Source: Lentzea sp. NBRC 105346 (lineage in GTDB: Bacteria > Actinomycetota > Actinomycetes > Mycobacteriales > Pseudonocardiaceae). From it: a stretch of 64,000 bases of DNA. Location: the NCBI RefSeq assembly GCF_030269605.1, contig NZ_BSTQ01000029.1, positions 1 through 64,000 of the forward strand. Direction: 5' to 3'. The translations under genes and the position numbers were made by a program. Below, piece after piece: positions 46,747 through 55,344 of the stretch. Under the pieces are notes generated by a model. That model was given only the letters and a program-made list of their open reading frames with translations, was not told the origin of the DNA and did not search any database. The stretch's first letter is position 1; every line of letters starts with the position of its first letter.

Positions 46747-47255
46747 CGCCCGAGGACGCGGAGGCGTGCAACGCCTACCAGTCCCTGCCCGAGATCACGC
46801 CGTACATCTACTGGGAACCGCGCTCGCTCGACGAGACGAAGGCGTGGATCGACCGCGTCGCGTCGAGCACCGGCGCCGACGCCCTGGTGATGATCCGGAG
46901 CGACACCGGTGAGCTGGTCGGCGACGTCGGCATCTGGTCCGTCGGTGACCACAACGGCGCCGAGATCGGGTACACGGTCCACCCGAAGCACCAGGGGCAG
47001 GGGTTCGCGACCGAGGCCGTGCGCGTGGCGCTGCGGCTGGGCTTCGAGGAGCGCGGCTATCACCGGATCGTCGCCCGGCTCGACGCGCGCAACGACGCGT
47101 CCCGGAAGGTGTTGGAGCGTCTGGGTCTGCGGCGCGAGGCGCACTTCGTGAGCAACGAGTTCGTCAAGGGCGAGTGGACCGACGAACTGGTGTACGCGAT
47201 GCTCGCGGACGAATGGGCTCAGCTCTCCGTCGACAGCCCGAGCGTGCCGTCCTGA
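46713..47255 (+). CDS. GNAT family N-acetyltransferase
   Basis: A 180-residue RimJ/RimL-type acetyltransferase: RTDRLELRPLTPEDAEACNAY at the N terminus, IGYTVHPKHQGQGFATEAVRVAL (acetyl-CoA loop) and ARLDARNDASRKVLERLGLRRE. The substrate is unknown. GTG 46713 is used, starting inside the carboxylesterase gene (34-bp overlap, different frame), which indicates coupled translation. Its 3' end also overlaps the convergent GDSL hydrolase gene by 37 bp. Confidence 0.88.
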   Translation: MRTDRLELRPLTPEDAEACNAYQSLPEITPYIYWEPRSLDETKAWIDRVASSTGADALVMIRSDTGELVGDVGIWSVGDHNGAEIGYTVHPKHQGQGFATEAVRVALRLGFEERGYHRIVARLDARNDASRKVLERLGLRREAHFVSNEFVKGEWTDELVYAMLADEWAQLSVDSPSVPS

Positions 47256-48208
47256 CGTGGCAGGCAGGCCGCGGTCTGCTTGGTGGTCTTGAGGAACTCG
47301 GTCAGGCAGCGCCCGATCTGCGCGTGCCCGGCGGCGTTGGGGTGGAACGACTCCTGCAGCACGTGTGATTGCCGGGTCTTGTCGTGCATGCCGTCCCAGT
47401 CGACGGCCAGCCGGTTGAACCACTCGCTGCCGCCGAGGCACGCCTCGTGCGACTCGCCGGCCCGCGACAGGTCGAGGAACCTGGCGTTGGTGCGCTCGGC
47501 GGCCGTGCGCAGGCCCAGCGACAGGTCGAACACGGCGTTCTCACGTACCCAGCGCGCGTCCGCGGTCCTGATCGGACAGCCCGACAGGTTCTGCAGCTGG
47601 GTCTTGAGGCCGGGGCCGACCGGCGCGGCGTACGACTGGATGACGAGCGTGTAGGACGAGTCGAGGTAGCCCGCGTCGCGCATCGCCTGCTTGACGGTGT
47701 TCAACGCGTTCTCGACCTTCGGCACCATCTTCTGCACGCGCTGCTGCCACTCACGGGCCCAGCCGGGGGCGCAGTCCGCCCGGCGCACCCACGCCTCCAC
47801 GCACTTGTTCAGCACCTCGGCGAAGTGCGGGTCGTCGTTGGCGCCCACCGCCACGACGACCGTTGTCACCCGGTTGTGCCGCGCCAGCTCCTGGAGCCGG
47901 GGGATCTGGTCGTTGCGGACCCGGTCCGAGTTCGCGCCCGAGCACGCCAGGTTGACCGTCCGGTTCGTGTCCGCGTTGGTCTTCATGATGCTGGCGTTGC
48001 GGGAGCGGTGGCACCAGTTGTTGTTCTCGCCGTTCGTGCCCGCGTCGTAGTCGCCCGCGCCCTCGCCGGACATGGTGCTGTCGCCGAGGCCGACGAGCAT
48101 CGTCTGCGCCTCGACGCCGGGGCCCGACGGCGGCGGGAACGGGTGGTCGCTCACGATCAGCACGATCGCGAGTACCGGGATGACCAAGATCGTCAGTGCT
48201 CTGCGCAT
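47219..48208 (-). CDS. Exported SGNH/GDSL-family hydrolase
   Basis: A 329-residue hydrolase. The N-terminal hydrophobic segment (MRRALTILVIPVLAIVLIV) is a signal anchor or signal peptide. Block I is VGLGDSTMSGEGAGDY (Ser in GDS), NLACSGANSDRV is block II, VAVGANDDPHF block III, and ESFHPNAAGHAQIG block V (catalytic His). The Cys residues of the mature part are typical of secreted actinobacterial SGNH esterases. ATG 48208 is chosen because it begins the hydrophobic segment; the frame continues upstream into the repeat at 48250 without support. Convergent with the GNAT gene. Confidence 0.85.
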   Translation of the reverse strand: MRRALTILVIPVLAIVLIVSDHPFPPPSGPGVEAQTMLVGLGDSTMSGEGAGDYDAGTNGENNNWCHRSRNASIMKTNADTNRTVNLACSGANSDRVRNDQIPRLQELARHNRVTTVVVAVGANDDPHFAEVLNKCVEAWVRRADCAPGWAREWQQRVQKMVPKVENALNTVKQAMRDAGYLDSSYTLVIQSYAAPVGPGLKTQLQNLSGCPIRTADARWVRENAVFDLSLGLRTAAERTNARFLDLSRAGESHEACLGGSEWFNRLAVDWDGMHDKTRQSHVLQESFHPNAAGHAQIGRCLTEFLKTTKQTAACLPRQDGTLGLSTES

Positions 48209-48249
48209 TGCCGACCATGGTACGAGGCCGAGGGGCCGGGGGTGGGGGA

Positions 48250-48701
48250 TCGTGGTTGAGTTGATCTCCGTGTTCGAACATGAGGTAAAGAAACGCACGA
48301 TGGCCACGCTCTCATCGGGTGAATCGGACACCGAGAAGATCGTTGATCTTCGCGAGGGGAAGATTCGTGACGCTGGGCGACACAAATCTTCCCCTCGCAA
48401 AACGTGAGAGCGCTCCCAGCGGCGATCAAGCCTGCCCGCGAACGAAACGCCACCACGCACGGAACCGGCAGCCAAGGACAACGCCACCCGCACGGAACCG
48501 GCAGCAACCACAAGGCGACCTGGCAGGAAAGGGGCGCGTCTGGTGGGCACCGCGCGATTGGGGCTTGACTTGGGGTGCGAGGCGCTACCCTCGGCGGAGC
48601 GGGCGTTTCACCTTCTGCCCGTTTGAGCCCGCCAGCGCCTCGCGAGGGGCCCCAAGTCAAGCCCCAATCGCAATCTGGACCACCGCAGCGCCCCGCCCCC
48701 A
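48250..48701. repeat. Long dispersed repeat, copy B
   Basis: About 450 bp, matching 19203-19645 in order and in both hairpins. Hairpin 1 is the GCGAGGGGAAGATT stem, with one mismatch here. Hairpin 2 spans 48554-48671, again with the CTTGACTTGGGG core. Between them the unit ACGGAACCGGCAGC occurs twice, against once in copy A. On the minus strand it ends in the frame MFEHGDQLNHD. It occupies the gap between the GDSL hydrolase and the ABC transporter genes. Confidence 0.85.
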
Positions 48702-48719
48702 GGTTGGCGAGAGTAGGCC

Positions 48720-49361
48720 TCAGGGTCCAGCTATGCGGCCCTCGGTGAGAACGAGCGTGCGGTCCGCGGCCGCGTGCACGTCGTCGTGGTGCGTCGCGAC
48801 CAGCACCGCGGACCCCGCGTCCGCCACCCGCCGCAGCACCGCGACAACGGCGGGAGCGCTGGCGTGGTCGAGGTGCGCGGTCGGTTCGTCCGCGAGCACC
48901 ACGCCGGGGCCGGCGATCACGGCACGGGCCAGGGCGGCCCGTTGCTGCTGGCCGAACGACACCTCGGCCGGGTAGCGGTCGGCCAGCTCGTCGATGCCGA
49001 GCTCGGCCAGCAATGCCTTCACCAGGTGCACCTCGTGCGCCCGCCCGGACAGCCGCAGCGGCAGCGCGACGTTCTCCGCCAGCGTCAGCTCCCCGGCCAG
49101 GCCGAGCGACTGCGGCAGCACGGCACAGCGGTCCCACGAGGGCGGACCGCTCAACGGCGTGCCGTCGATCAGCACGGTCCCGCTGGTCGGCTGGTCGAAC
49201 CCGCACAACAGCGTGATCAGCGCGCTCTTACCGGAACCGGAGGGGCCCGCCAGCGTGACGAGCTCGCCCGGCGAGATGGTCAGGTCCACGCCGCGCAGCA
49301 CGTCGACCGGGCCGCTCGAGTGCGTGAACGTCCGGCAGAGGCCCACCGCGGAGAGAGTCAT
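48720..49361 (-). CDS. ABC transporter ATP-binding protein (MacB/LolD type), second
   Basis: A 213-residue ATPase with Walker A LAGPSGSGKSALI, signature VSFGQQQRAALARA (variant of LSGGQ) and Walker B GVVLADEPTAHLDHAS; the H-loop is ATHHDD. It belongs to the LolD/MacB class that works with FtsX-like permeases. ATG 49361 overlaps the upstream ATPase stop (ATGA), so translation is coupled. It is the last gene of a three-gene operon. Confidence 0.9.
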   Translation of the reverse strand: MTLSAVGLCRTFTHSSGPVDVLRGVDLTISPGELVTLAGPSGSGKSALITLLCGFDQPTSGTVLIDGTPLSGPPSWDRCAVLPQSLGLAGELTLAENVALPLRLSGRAHEVHLVKALLAELGIDELADRYPAEVSFGQQQRAALARAVIAGPGVVLADEPTAHLDHASAPAVVAVLRRVADAGSAVLVATHHDDVHAAADRTLVLTEGRIAGP

Positions 49362-49999
49362 GCCGCCACCATCGGGAAGGTCCTGGCCGCGAGGGCGATC
49401 AGCCGTGGGTCGTGCGACGCGACGACCACGGGGACGGGCAGCGAGACCAGGGTCGACAGCACGAGGTCCGCCGACGCCGAGTCGAGCTGGGAGGTCGGTT
49501 CGTCCGCGAGTACCACGGACGCGCCGCGCGCCAATGCACAGCCGAATGCCAGGCGTTGCTGCTGGCCGCCGGACAGCGCGGGCACCCGCCACGACGACGT
49601 CCCTGGCAGCCCCAAAGACTCCAGCAACTCCTCGACGTCAACGGGACGGCCGGCCGCCTGGGCCGCGGCACGGAGGTTGTCGGCGACGGTCAGGTGGCCG
49701 ATCAGGTTGTCGGCCGGGTTCTGGAAGACCAGCGCGATGTCCTTGCGCCGCAACGCCCGCCGTCGTGCGGCGGACAGCGAGACCGTGGGCGATCCGGACA
49801 GCAGCACCTCGCCGGACGTGGGTTTCTCGACCAGTGACAGCACCCGCAGCAACGTCGACTTGCCCGATCCGGACGGGCCGGCGAGCACGGTCATCCCGGA
49901 AGACGGCACGGACACCGACACGCCGGACAGCGCGGTCACCGTCCCGGCCGGCGTGCGGTAGGTGACGTGAACGTCCTGTGCGGTCAGCACATCAGCCAC
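49358..49999 (-). CDS. ABC transporter ATP-binding protein (MacB/LolD type), first
   Basis: A 213-residue ATPase with Walker A LAGPSGSGKSTLL, signature ALSGGQQQRLAFG and Walker B VVLADEPTSQLDSAS. Q-loop FQNPADN. Both ATPases are similar in length and fold, so the exporter may use a heterodimer. GTG 49999 overlaps the permease stop by 8 bp. It is the middle gene of the operon. Confidence 0.9.
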   Translation of the reverse strand: MADVLTAQDVHVTYRTPAGTVTALSGVSVSVPSSGMTVLAGPSGSGKSTLLRVLSLVEKPTSGEVLLSGSPTVSLSAARRRALRRKDIALVFQNPADNLIGHLTVADNLRAAAQAAGRPVDVEELLESLGLPGTSSWRVPALSGGQQQRLAFGCALARGASVVLADEPTSQLDSASADLVLSTLVSLPVPVVVASHDPRLIALAARTFPMVAA

Positions 50000-52469
50000 G
50001 GATCAGCTCTCCGATCCGCGCGGCGCGGGCGGTGCGCAGGGCGGTCCACGCCGCGACGAACACGACCAGCGCGCTGCCCGCGACGGTCATCCCCAGCAGC
50101 GGTATCAGGTTCGGCAGCACCGGTGCCGGGTTCAGCCACGGCGCCGGGTCCAGGCGCGGCACGGCGAACGACGTCGACAGCGCGGATGCGAGGCTGCCCA
50201 CGACGACGGCGAACGCGGCCAGCGAGCCCAGTTCCATGAGGTGGCTGGACAACAGCATCGCCGGGCGCAACCCCATGCGCGTCGAGAGGGCGCCGGACAC
50301 GGCGTTCTGGCGGCGCCGCACCTCGATCGCGAGCAGCAGCGCGATCGCCGCGACCACGGCGAGCACCGCGCCGATGGCGGTGACGAAGCCGAACGTCCAC
50401 TGCACGGTCAGGAACGGCAGGCCGTCCAGCACGGTCGCGCGGTCCTGCGCGTTGGTGTAGTGGATGCCCGCCTCGCGCAACGCATCCGTCAGCTGGGTCA
50501 GCGGCAGCGACGACCACAGGTGCCACGACCCGACCTGCTCGGGCGACGTCACCGACGAGCGCGGCACGACGTAACCGGCGCGGGTGCCCAGTTTCGGGAA
50601 CGACGGCAGGTACTGCGTGGGCTTGAGCCGTGGCAGGCCGACGACGTTCACCTCGACCGACGAGGCGCGCCCGATCCGCAGCGCCTCGGCCACATCACCA
50701 GTGCGCGTCAACGAACCGACCATCGACCGGACCTCGTCCGGCGCGCGGTCGCCGAGGTAGGCACCGTCGGTGAACGTGGCCGGGTCGACGACCAGCGTCG
50801 AGGCGCTCATGCCGACGAGCGTGGTGTTGCCGCGCAACGACTGCGGCAGCTCGATCGTGCCGGACGCGAGGTCCTGGCTCACCTGGACCGTGCTGTTCGC
50901 GCCGACGTGGGCACCGGACTTCTCCAGGAACGCCAGCCGTTGCGCGCCGGCCACGCTGCTGCCGACCGCGATCGTGCCGATCGCCAGCACCCCGACCAGC
51001 AGCACGCCGGTCACCGGGCCCGCGGCGGCCGCGAGGCGGCGCAACGCCAGCTGAGCCGCGGGGGTGCGCCACAGGTTGGCGTGATGCGACCAGCCGAGCG
51101 ACAGCCGCAGCACGCGGGCCGCGACGAGCGCGGTCGTCAGCACGACGAGCAGCGGGAACGCCAGCGCCGCCGCGTCGACCGCGGGCAGCGCCGCGCCCTT
51201 CTCGGACGTCCCGAGCCCGTTGCGCGACAGGTTCAGCCACGCCAGCACGGCCAGGCCGGAAGTGACCAGTTCCCACGGCACGAGCGCGGCCCAGCGGCGG
51301 CGCAGCACGACGGGCCGGCCCTGGAACGTGCGGTGCGTCTTCCACGTGGTGACCGCGACGACGACGATCAGGCTCGCCAGCACGACGCCGAGCACGGCGA
51401 ACACCGCCTGCGGCACGGTTCCCGGCGCCAGCGCGGATGAGGGCGCGTACAGCGGGAGCAGCACCCGCGCGGCCAGGAGTCCGAGCACACCGCCGAGAAC
51501 GAGCGGCAGGCCGAGCTCCAGCACCCCGCGGCCGCCGAGCGCGAGCGGTCCGGCGCCGCGGCACCAGAGCATCCGCAGCTCGCTGTGCCGGCGCTGCACC
51601 CATTGCAGCGCAACGGTTCCCACGCCCGCGAGGCCGATCAGCACGCTGATCGCCGCGAGCGGCAGGATCGCCGACCCGACGTTGCGCTGCGCCTCCCGTG
51701 CGACCGCGATCGGTTTGGCCAGGTAGTCGCCGCGCGTCATCGGCGCGTTGATCCGGTCGAGCGCGGCCCTGCCGTTGGCCCGCAACACCTCTGCCTCGTC
51801 GATGGTGGTGGGCGGCTTGTTCTGCGGGAACCGCAGGGTCATCGTCAGCGAGCCCAGGTAGTCCGCGGGCAGCGAGTTCATGTCGTCGAGCGAGGGCATC
51901 CAGATCACCGACGCGCTCTGGCCGTCGCCGCCGAGCACGTTGGGCACCACGGTCTTCGCCTCGGAGCACCACCACTGGTCGACGGGCTGCGCGAGGTCGG
52001 CGTAGATCGCGGTGACGGGCGGCAGCGTGCCGCCGAACCCGCGGTCGCCGAGCTTGATCTTGGCGGCGATGGCGACGGTCTGCGGCACCCACAGGCCGTC
52101 CTTGCCGCCGCCCTGCAGGACGGTCAGGTGGTCGGTCGCGCCCTGGCGGTAGCCGAACCGGGCCCAGGTCTGCGGTCCGCCGAAGTCCGGCCGGATGACG
52201 GGCGTGTAGAAGGCGGACAGCCCGTTCGCCTTGGTGGCGATCTTGCGTGCGCCGTCCAGCGAGAGCCGCTCGCCGTCGAGAACGGGGTGCAGCGTCTGCT
52301 CGCAGAGCCGACCCTCCTGGTACGTCATCGCCGCGCTGCCGGCCGCGGACGAGTGCATCACCGCCGCCGCCACGACGAAGCCCAGCAGCAACGTCGTCGC
52401 GATGCTCACCACGAGCGTGAGCGGCGACGACAGTGCGGCTCTGGGGGCGGCTCTCCAGGGGATCTGCAC
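49992..52469 (-). CDS. FtsX-like ABC transporter permease
   Basis: An 825-residue permease with two FtsX-type membrane modules. An N-terminal helix (SSPLTLVVSIATTLLLGFVVAAAVM) precedes a large extracytoplasmic domain (about 50-270), then several helices, a second extracytoplasmic region (about 520-680) and a C-terminal group including LGMTVAGSALVVFVAAW. It exports or mobilises lipids, peptides or lipoproteins with the two ATPases encoded downstream. GTG 52469 is chosen because it starts just before the first helix; the ribosome-binding site is weak and the frame extends farther into the next gene. Confidence 0.88.
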   Translation of the reverse strand: MQIPWRAAPRAALSSPLTLVVSIATTLLLGFVVAAAVMHSSAAGSAAMTYQEGRLCEQTLHPVLDGERLSLDGARKIATKANGLSAFYTPVIRPDFGGPQTWARFGYRQGATDHLTVLQGGGKDGLWVPQTVAIAAKIKLGDRGFGGTLPPVTAIYADLAQPVDQWWCSEAKTVVPNVLGGDGQSASVIWMPSLDDMNSLPADYLGSLTMTLRFPQNKPPTTIDEAEVLRANGRAALDRINAPMTRGDYLAKPIAVAREAQRNVGSAILPLAAISVLIGLAGVGTVALQWVQRRHSELRMLWCRGAGPLALGGRGVLELGLPLVLGGVLGLLAARVLLPLYAPSSALAPGTVPQAVFAVLGVVLASLIVVVAVTTWKTHRTFQGRPVVLRRRWAALVPWELVTSGLAVLAWLNLSRNGLGTSEKGAALPAVDAAALAFPLLVVLTTALVAARVLRLSLGWSHHANLWRTPAAQLALRRLAAAAGPVTGVLLVGVLAIGTIAVGSSVAGAQRLAFLEKSGAHVGANSTVQVSQDLASGTIELPQSLRGNTTLVGMSASTLVVDPATFTDGAYLGDRAPDEVRSMVGSLTRTGDVAEALRIGRASSVEVNVVGLPRLKPTQYLPSFPKLGTRAGYVVPRSSVTSPEQVGSWHLWSSLPLTQLTDALREAGIHYTNAQDRATVLDGLPFLTVQWTFGFVTAIGAVLAVVAAIALLLAIEVRRRQNAVSGALSTRMGLRPAMLLSSHLMELGSLAAFAVVVGSLASALSTSFAVPRLDPAPWLNPAPVLPNLIPLLGMTVAGSALVVFVAAWTALRTARAARIGELIRG

Positions 52470-52513
52470 CTTCGAACGGTAACCGCGCAGATCCCCGGGA
52501 CGCAGGGTTTTGC

Positions 52514-53269
52514 CTATCGCGAAGCCGTCTTCATCAACGCGAACCGCGCGCCGAACGGGTCGGCCAGCCACACCAGCCGTCCCACGCCTTCGTAGTCGGT
52601 GGCGGGCATGATCACGGTGCCTTCGCCGGCCTTCGCGACGGCCGCGTCCACGTCGTCGACCTCGAAGTGCGGCAGCCAGTGCGCGGGGGTGCCTTGTTGG
52701 AGGTCCGCCGCGCCGCAGTGCGGGGTGTCGCTGCCCTCGGGGGTGAAAAGCGTGTACCGGCCGTCGGATCCGGGCATCTCGGCCGCCGTCCAGCCGAACA
52801 CCGCCTGGTAGAACGCCTGCGCGGCCTCCCGGTCCGGCGTGTGCACCTCGACCCACGCGAGGGCACCGGGCTCCTGGAGTGCGTCGACGCCCTTGGTGTC
52901 CCCGGCCTGCCACACCGCGAACTCCGCGCCGCCGGGGTCGGTGAACTGCGCCATGCGCCCGTTGGTGAACACGTCGAACGGCTCGAGCCGAATCGTGCCG
53001 CCGGCCTGCTCGACGGCCTTCGCGGTGGCGTCGGCGTCCGGCGTGGCGAAGTAGACCGTCCACGCCGAGGGCTGCCCGGCGTCGAGCGGTCCGAGCGCGG
53101 CAACTGTCCTCCCATCGGCCTGGAAGAAGCCGTAGTTGCCCGCTTCCTCACCCAGCGAAACGAAATTCCACCCGAGCACGCTGGCGTAGAAATCGGCCGA
53201 TCTATTGATATCCGGGCTGCCCAGATCGATCCAGTTCGGGGCGCCGGGGAGGAAGTCGGGGGAGAACAT
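52514..53269 (-). CDS. VOC family protein with two glyoxalase-like domains
   Basis: A 251-residue protein made of two vicinal-oxygen-chelate modules: PNWIDLGSPDINRSADFYASVLGW, and LAWVEVHTPDREAAQAFYQAVFGW. Each has the beta-alpha-beta-beta-beta pattern. Such proteins act as glyoxalases, dioxygenases or antibiotic-binding proteins; the metal ligands are incomplete here, so catalysis is uncertain. ATG 53269 has AAGGAG 7 nt upstream. It lies upstream of the permease on the same strand. Confidence 0.87.
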   Translation of the reverse strand: MFSPDFLPGAPNWIDLGSPDINRSADFYASVLGWNFVSLGEEAGNYGFFQADGRTVAALGPLDAGQPSAWTVYFATPDADATAKAVEQAGGTIRLEPFDVFTNGRMAQFTDPGGAEFAVWQAGDTKGVDALQEPGALAWVEVHTPDREAAQAFYQAVFGWTAAEMPGSDGRYTLFTPEGSDTPHCGAADLQQGTPAHWLPHFEVDDVDAAVAKAGEGTVIMPATDYEGVGRLVWLADPFGARFALMKTASR

Positions 53270-53451
53270 GCTGTCTCCTTGAGACGGAATAGGGGTCGGG
53301 GACCACTCATCCTTCAGCGCCCCAACGAAAATGACCACTCATCCGCTCATCGCATACCAGCGGTCACTCGCCGCCTACGGGCTGTCGAACAATGGTCAAC
53401 AAGCTTTACGGTTCCGGAGAACCTTCCAATTCACGCCGGAGGCACTACGCG

Positions 53452-53730
53452 ATGACCACCGCCGTTCGCGACGAAGCCCTGGTCACCTCGTTGTGGGAAG
53501 CGCACGGAGCGGCGATGTTCGCCTACGCGCTGCGGGTGATCGGCGACCGCGCTCGGGCGGAGCAGGCGGTGCACGACGCGCTCGTGCGCGCGTGGCGGAC
53601 GTCCGACCGGCTGCCGGAGGGGCGGCTGGCGCAGCGGACGTGGCTGCTGGCGGCGGTCGGTGAGGCGCGGCCTCGGGTGCGGTCGTGCGGCTTTCCGCTG
53701 CTGCGCCTGCGGACGCTCACCGCCCGTTGA
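53452..53730 (+). CDS. Truncated ECF sigma-like protein (region 2 only)
   Basis: A 92-residue protein: EALVTSLWEAHGAAMFAYALRVIGDRARAEQAVHDALVRAWRTSDRLP matches sigma region 2 (core-binding and -10 recognition helices), and TWLLAAVGEARPRVRSCGF would be the following linker. No region 4 follows. ATG 53452 has GGAGG 9 nt upstream, so it is likely translated. It may be a decayed sigma factor or a small core-binding protein. The chitinase gene begins 79 bp downstream. Confidence 0.7.
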   Translation: MTTAVRDEALVTSLWEAHGAAMFAYALRVIGDRARAEQAVHDALVRAWRTSDRLPEGRLAQRTWLLAAVGEARPRVRSCGFPLLRLRTLTAR

Positions 53731-53747
53731 CCCTTGACGCCCGCATT

Positions 53748-53763
53748 GATGGTCTAGTCCAAT
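53748..53763 (+). promoter_or_regulatory. dre-like (DasR-type) operator before chitinase 2
   Basis: GATGGTCTAGTCCAAT. The core TGGTCTAGTCCA matches TGGTCTAGACCA at 11 of 12 positions. A TTGACG -35-like box lies just upstream (53734-53739), so the site would overlap the promoter. Binding is inferred. Confidence 0.7.
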
Positions 53764-53808
53764 CTTGGGTGATCCCTGCCGGCCGCCGAAGGCGTGGAGG
53801 AGGAACCC

Positions 53809-55284
53809 TTGTTCGCTCGAATAGCCGCGGTGGTGTCGCTCGTCCTGGGAGCGGTCCTGGTCAGCTTCGCCAGCCCCGCGCAGGCCGCCGGCGTGACGGC
53901 TACGTTCAGCAAGAGCACCTGGAGCAGCGGGTACACCGCCACGGTGACGATCAAGAACGACACCAGCAGCGCGATCTCCAGTTGGAAGGTCGAGTTCGAC
54001 TACCCGGCCGACACCAGCGTCGGGGCGTACTGGGACGCGTTGCTCACCAAGAACGGTAACCACAACACGTTCGTCAACCGCGAGTACAACGGCTCGGTCG
54101 CACCGGGTGCGAGCGTGACCTTCGGGTTCAACGCTGCGGGCACGGCGGACCCGGCCAACTGCACGATCAACGGCGCCGCGTGCACCGGCGGTGGCACCCC
54201 ACCGACCAGCACGACCACCACGACCACCACGACGACGACCACGACCAGTACTGGTCCGCCACCCGGCGGTTCGCTGCCGCGCAAGGTCCTCGTCGGCTAC
54301 CTGCACGCGAGCTTCGCGAACGGCTCGGGCTACATCCGGATGGCCGACGTGCCGGACGAGTGGGACGTCATCAACCTGTCGTTCGGCGAGCCGACCTCGG
54401 TGACGAGCGGCGACATCCGCTTCCAGCAGTGCCCGGTCGCGGAGTGTCCGAACGTCGAGTCGGAGTCCGCGTTCATCGCGGCGATCCGGGCGAAGCAGCA
54501 GCAGGGCAAGAAGGTGCTGATCTCGATCGGCGGCCAGAACGGCCAGGTGCAGCTGACCACGACCGCCGCGCGCGACAAGTTCGTCAGCTCGGTGTCGGCG
54601 ATCATCGACCGGTACGGCCTCAACGGGCTCGACATCGACTTCGAGGGGCACTCGCTGTCGCTCAACGCCGGTGACACGGACTTCCGCAACCCGACCACGC
54701 CGGTGATCGTGAACCTGATCTCCGCGCTCAAGTCGCTGAAAGCCCGCTACGGCGCGAACTTCGTGCTGACGATGGCGCCCGAGACGTTCTTCGTGCAGGT
54801 CGGCTACCAGTTCTACGGCGGCGCGGGCGGCGCGGACAACCGCACCGGCGCGTACCTGCCGGTCATCCACGCGATGCGGGACGACCTGACGCTGCTGCAC
54901 GTGCAGGACTACAACTCGGGCCCGGTGATGGGGCTGGACAACCAGTACCACTTCATGGGCGGCGCGGACTTCCACGTCGCGATGACCGACATGGTGCTCG
55001 CCGGGTTCCCCGTCCGGGGCGACTCGACGAAGTTCTTCCCGGCGTTGCGGCAGGAGCAGGTCGCGATCGGACTGCCGGCGTCGATCAACGCGGGCAACGG
55101 GTTCACGTCGGTCACCGATGTCCACACGGCACTCAACTGCCTGATGAAGGGCACGTCCTGTGGCAGCTACAAGCCGAAGGGCGTGTACCCGAACCTGCGC
55201 GGGCTGATGACGTGGTCGATCAACTGGGACAAGTACAACAACTATGAGTTCTCGAAGCAGCACCGAGCGTTCCTGCCCAGGTAA
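53809..55284 (+). CDS. Secreted GH18 chitinase with CBM2 domain (second)
   Basis: A 491-residue secreted enzyme. TTG 53809 is chosen because the GGAGGAGG just upstream (53796-53803) is the ribosome-binding site; GTG 53794 would lie before it. It has a signal peptide (about 1-27), a CBM2 domain (VTATFSKSTWSSGYTATVTIKN, YNGSVAPGASVTFGFN), a Thr-rich linker, and a GH18 domain starting RKVLVGYLHASF. Catalytic motif LNGLDIDFEG (Asp275, Asp277, acid Glu279). It degrades chitin; it differs from chitinase 1 in the catalytic domain subgroup. A dre-like site lies 46 bp upstream of the start. Confidence 0.93.
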   Translation: MFARIAAVVSLVLGAVLVSFASPAQAAGVTATFSKSTWSSGYTATVTIKNDTSSAISSWKVEFDYPADTSVGAYWDALLTKNGNHNTFVNREYNGSVAPGASVTFGFNAAGTADPANCTINGAACTGGGTPPTSTTTTTTTTTTTTSTGPPPGGSLPRKVLVGYLHASFANGSGYIRMADVPDEWDVINLSFGEPTSVTSGDIRFQQCPVAECPNVESESAFIAAIRAKQQQGKKVLISIGGQNGQVQLTTTAARDKFVSSVSAIIDRYGLNGLDIDFEGHSLSLNAGDTDFRNPTTPVIVNLISALKSLKARYGANFVLTMAPETFFVQVGYQFYGGAGGADNRTGAYLPVIHAMRDDLTLLHVQDYNSGPVMGLDNQYHFMGGADFHVAMTDMVLAGFPVRGDSTKFFPALRQEQVAIGLPASINAGNGFTSVTDVHTALNCLMKGTSCGSYKPKGVYPNLRGLMTWSINWDKYNNYEFSKQHRAFLPR

Positions 55285-55344
55285 CACGCGTCACATTTGA
55301 CGGAATAACAGATCCGGGACGGCATTCCAACCCGTGAGGGCTGC

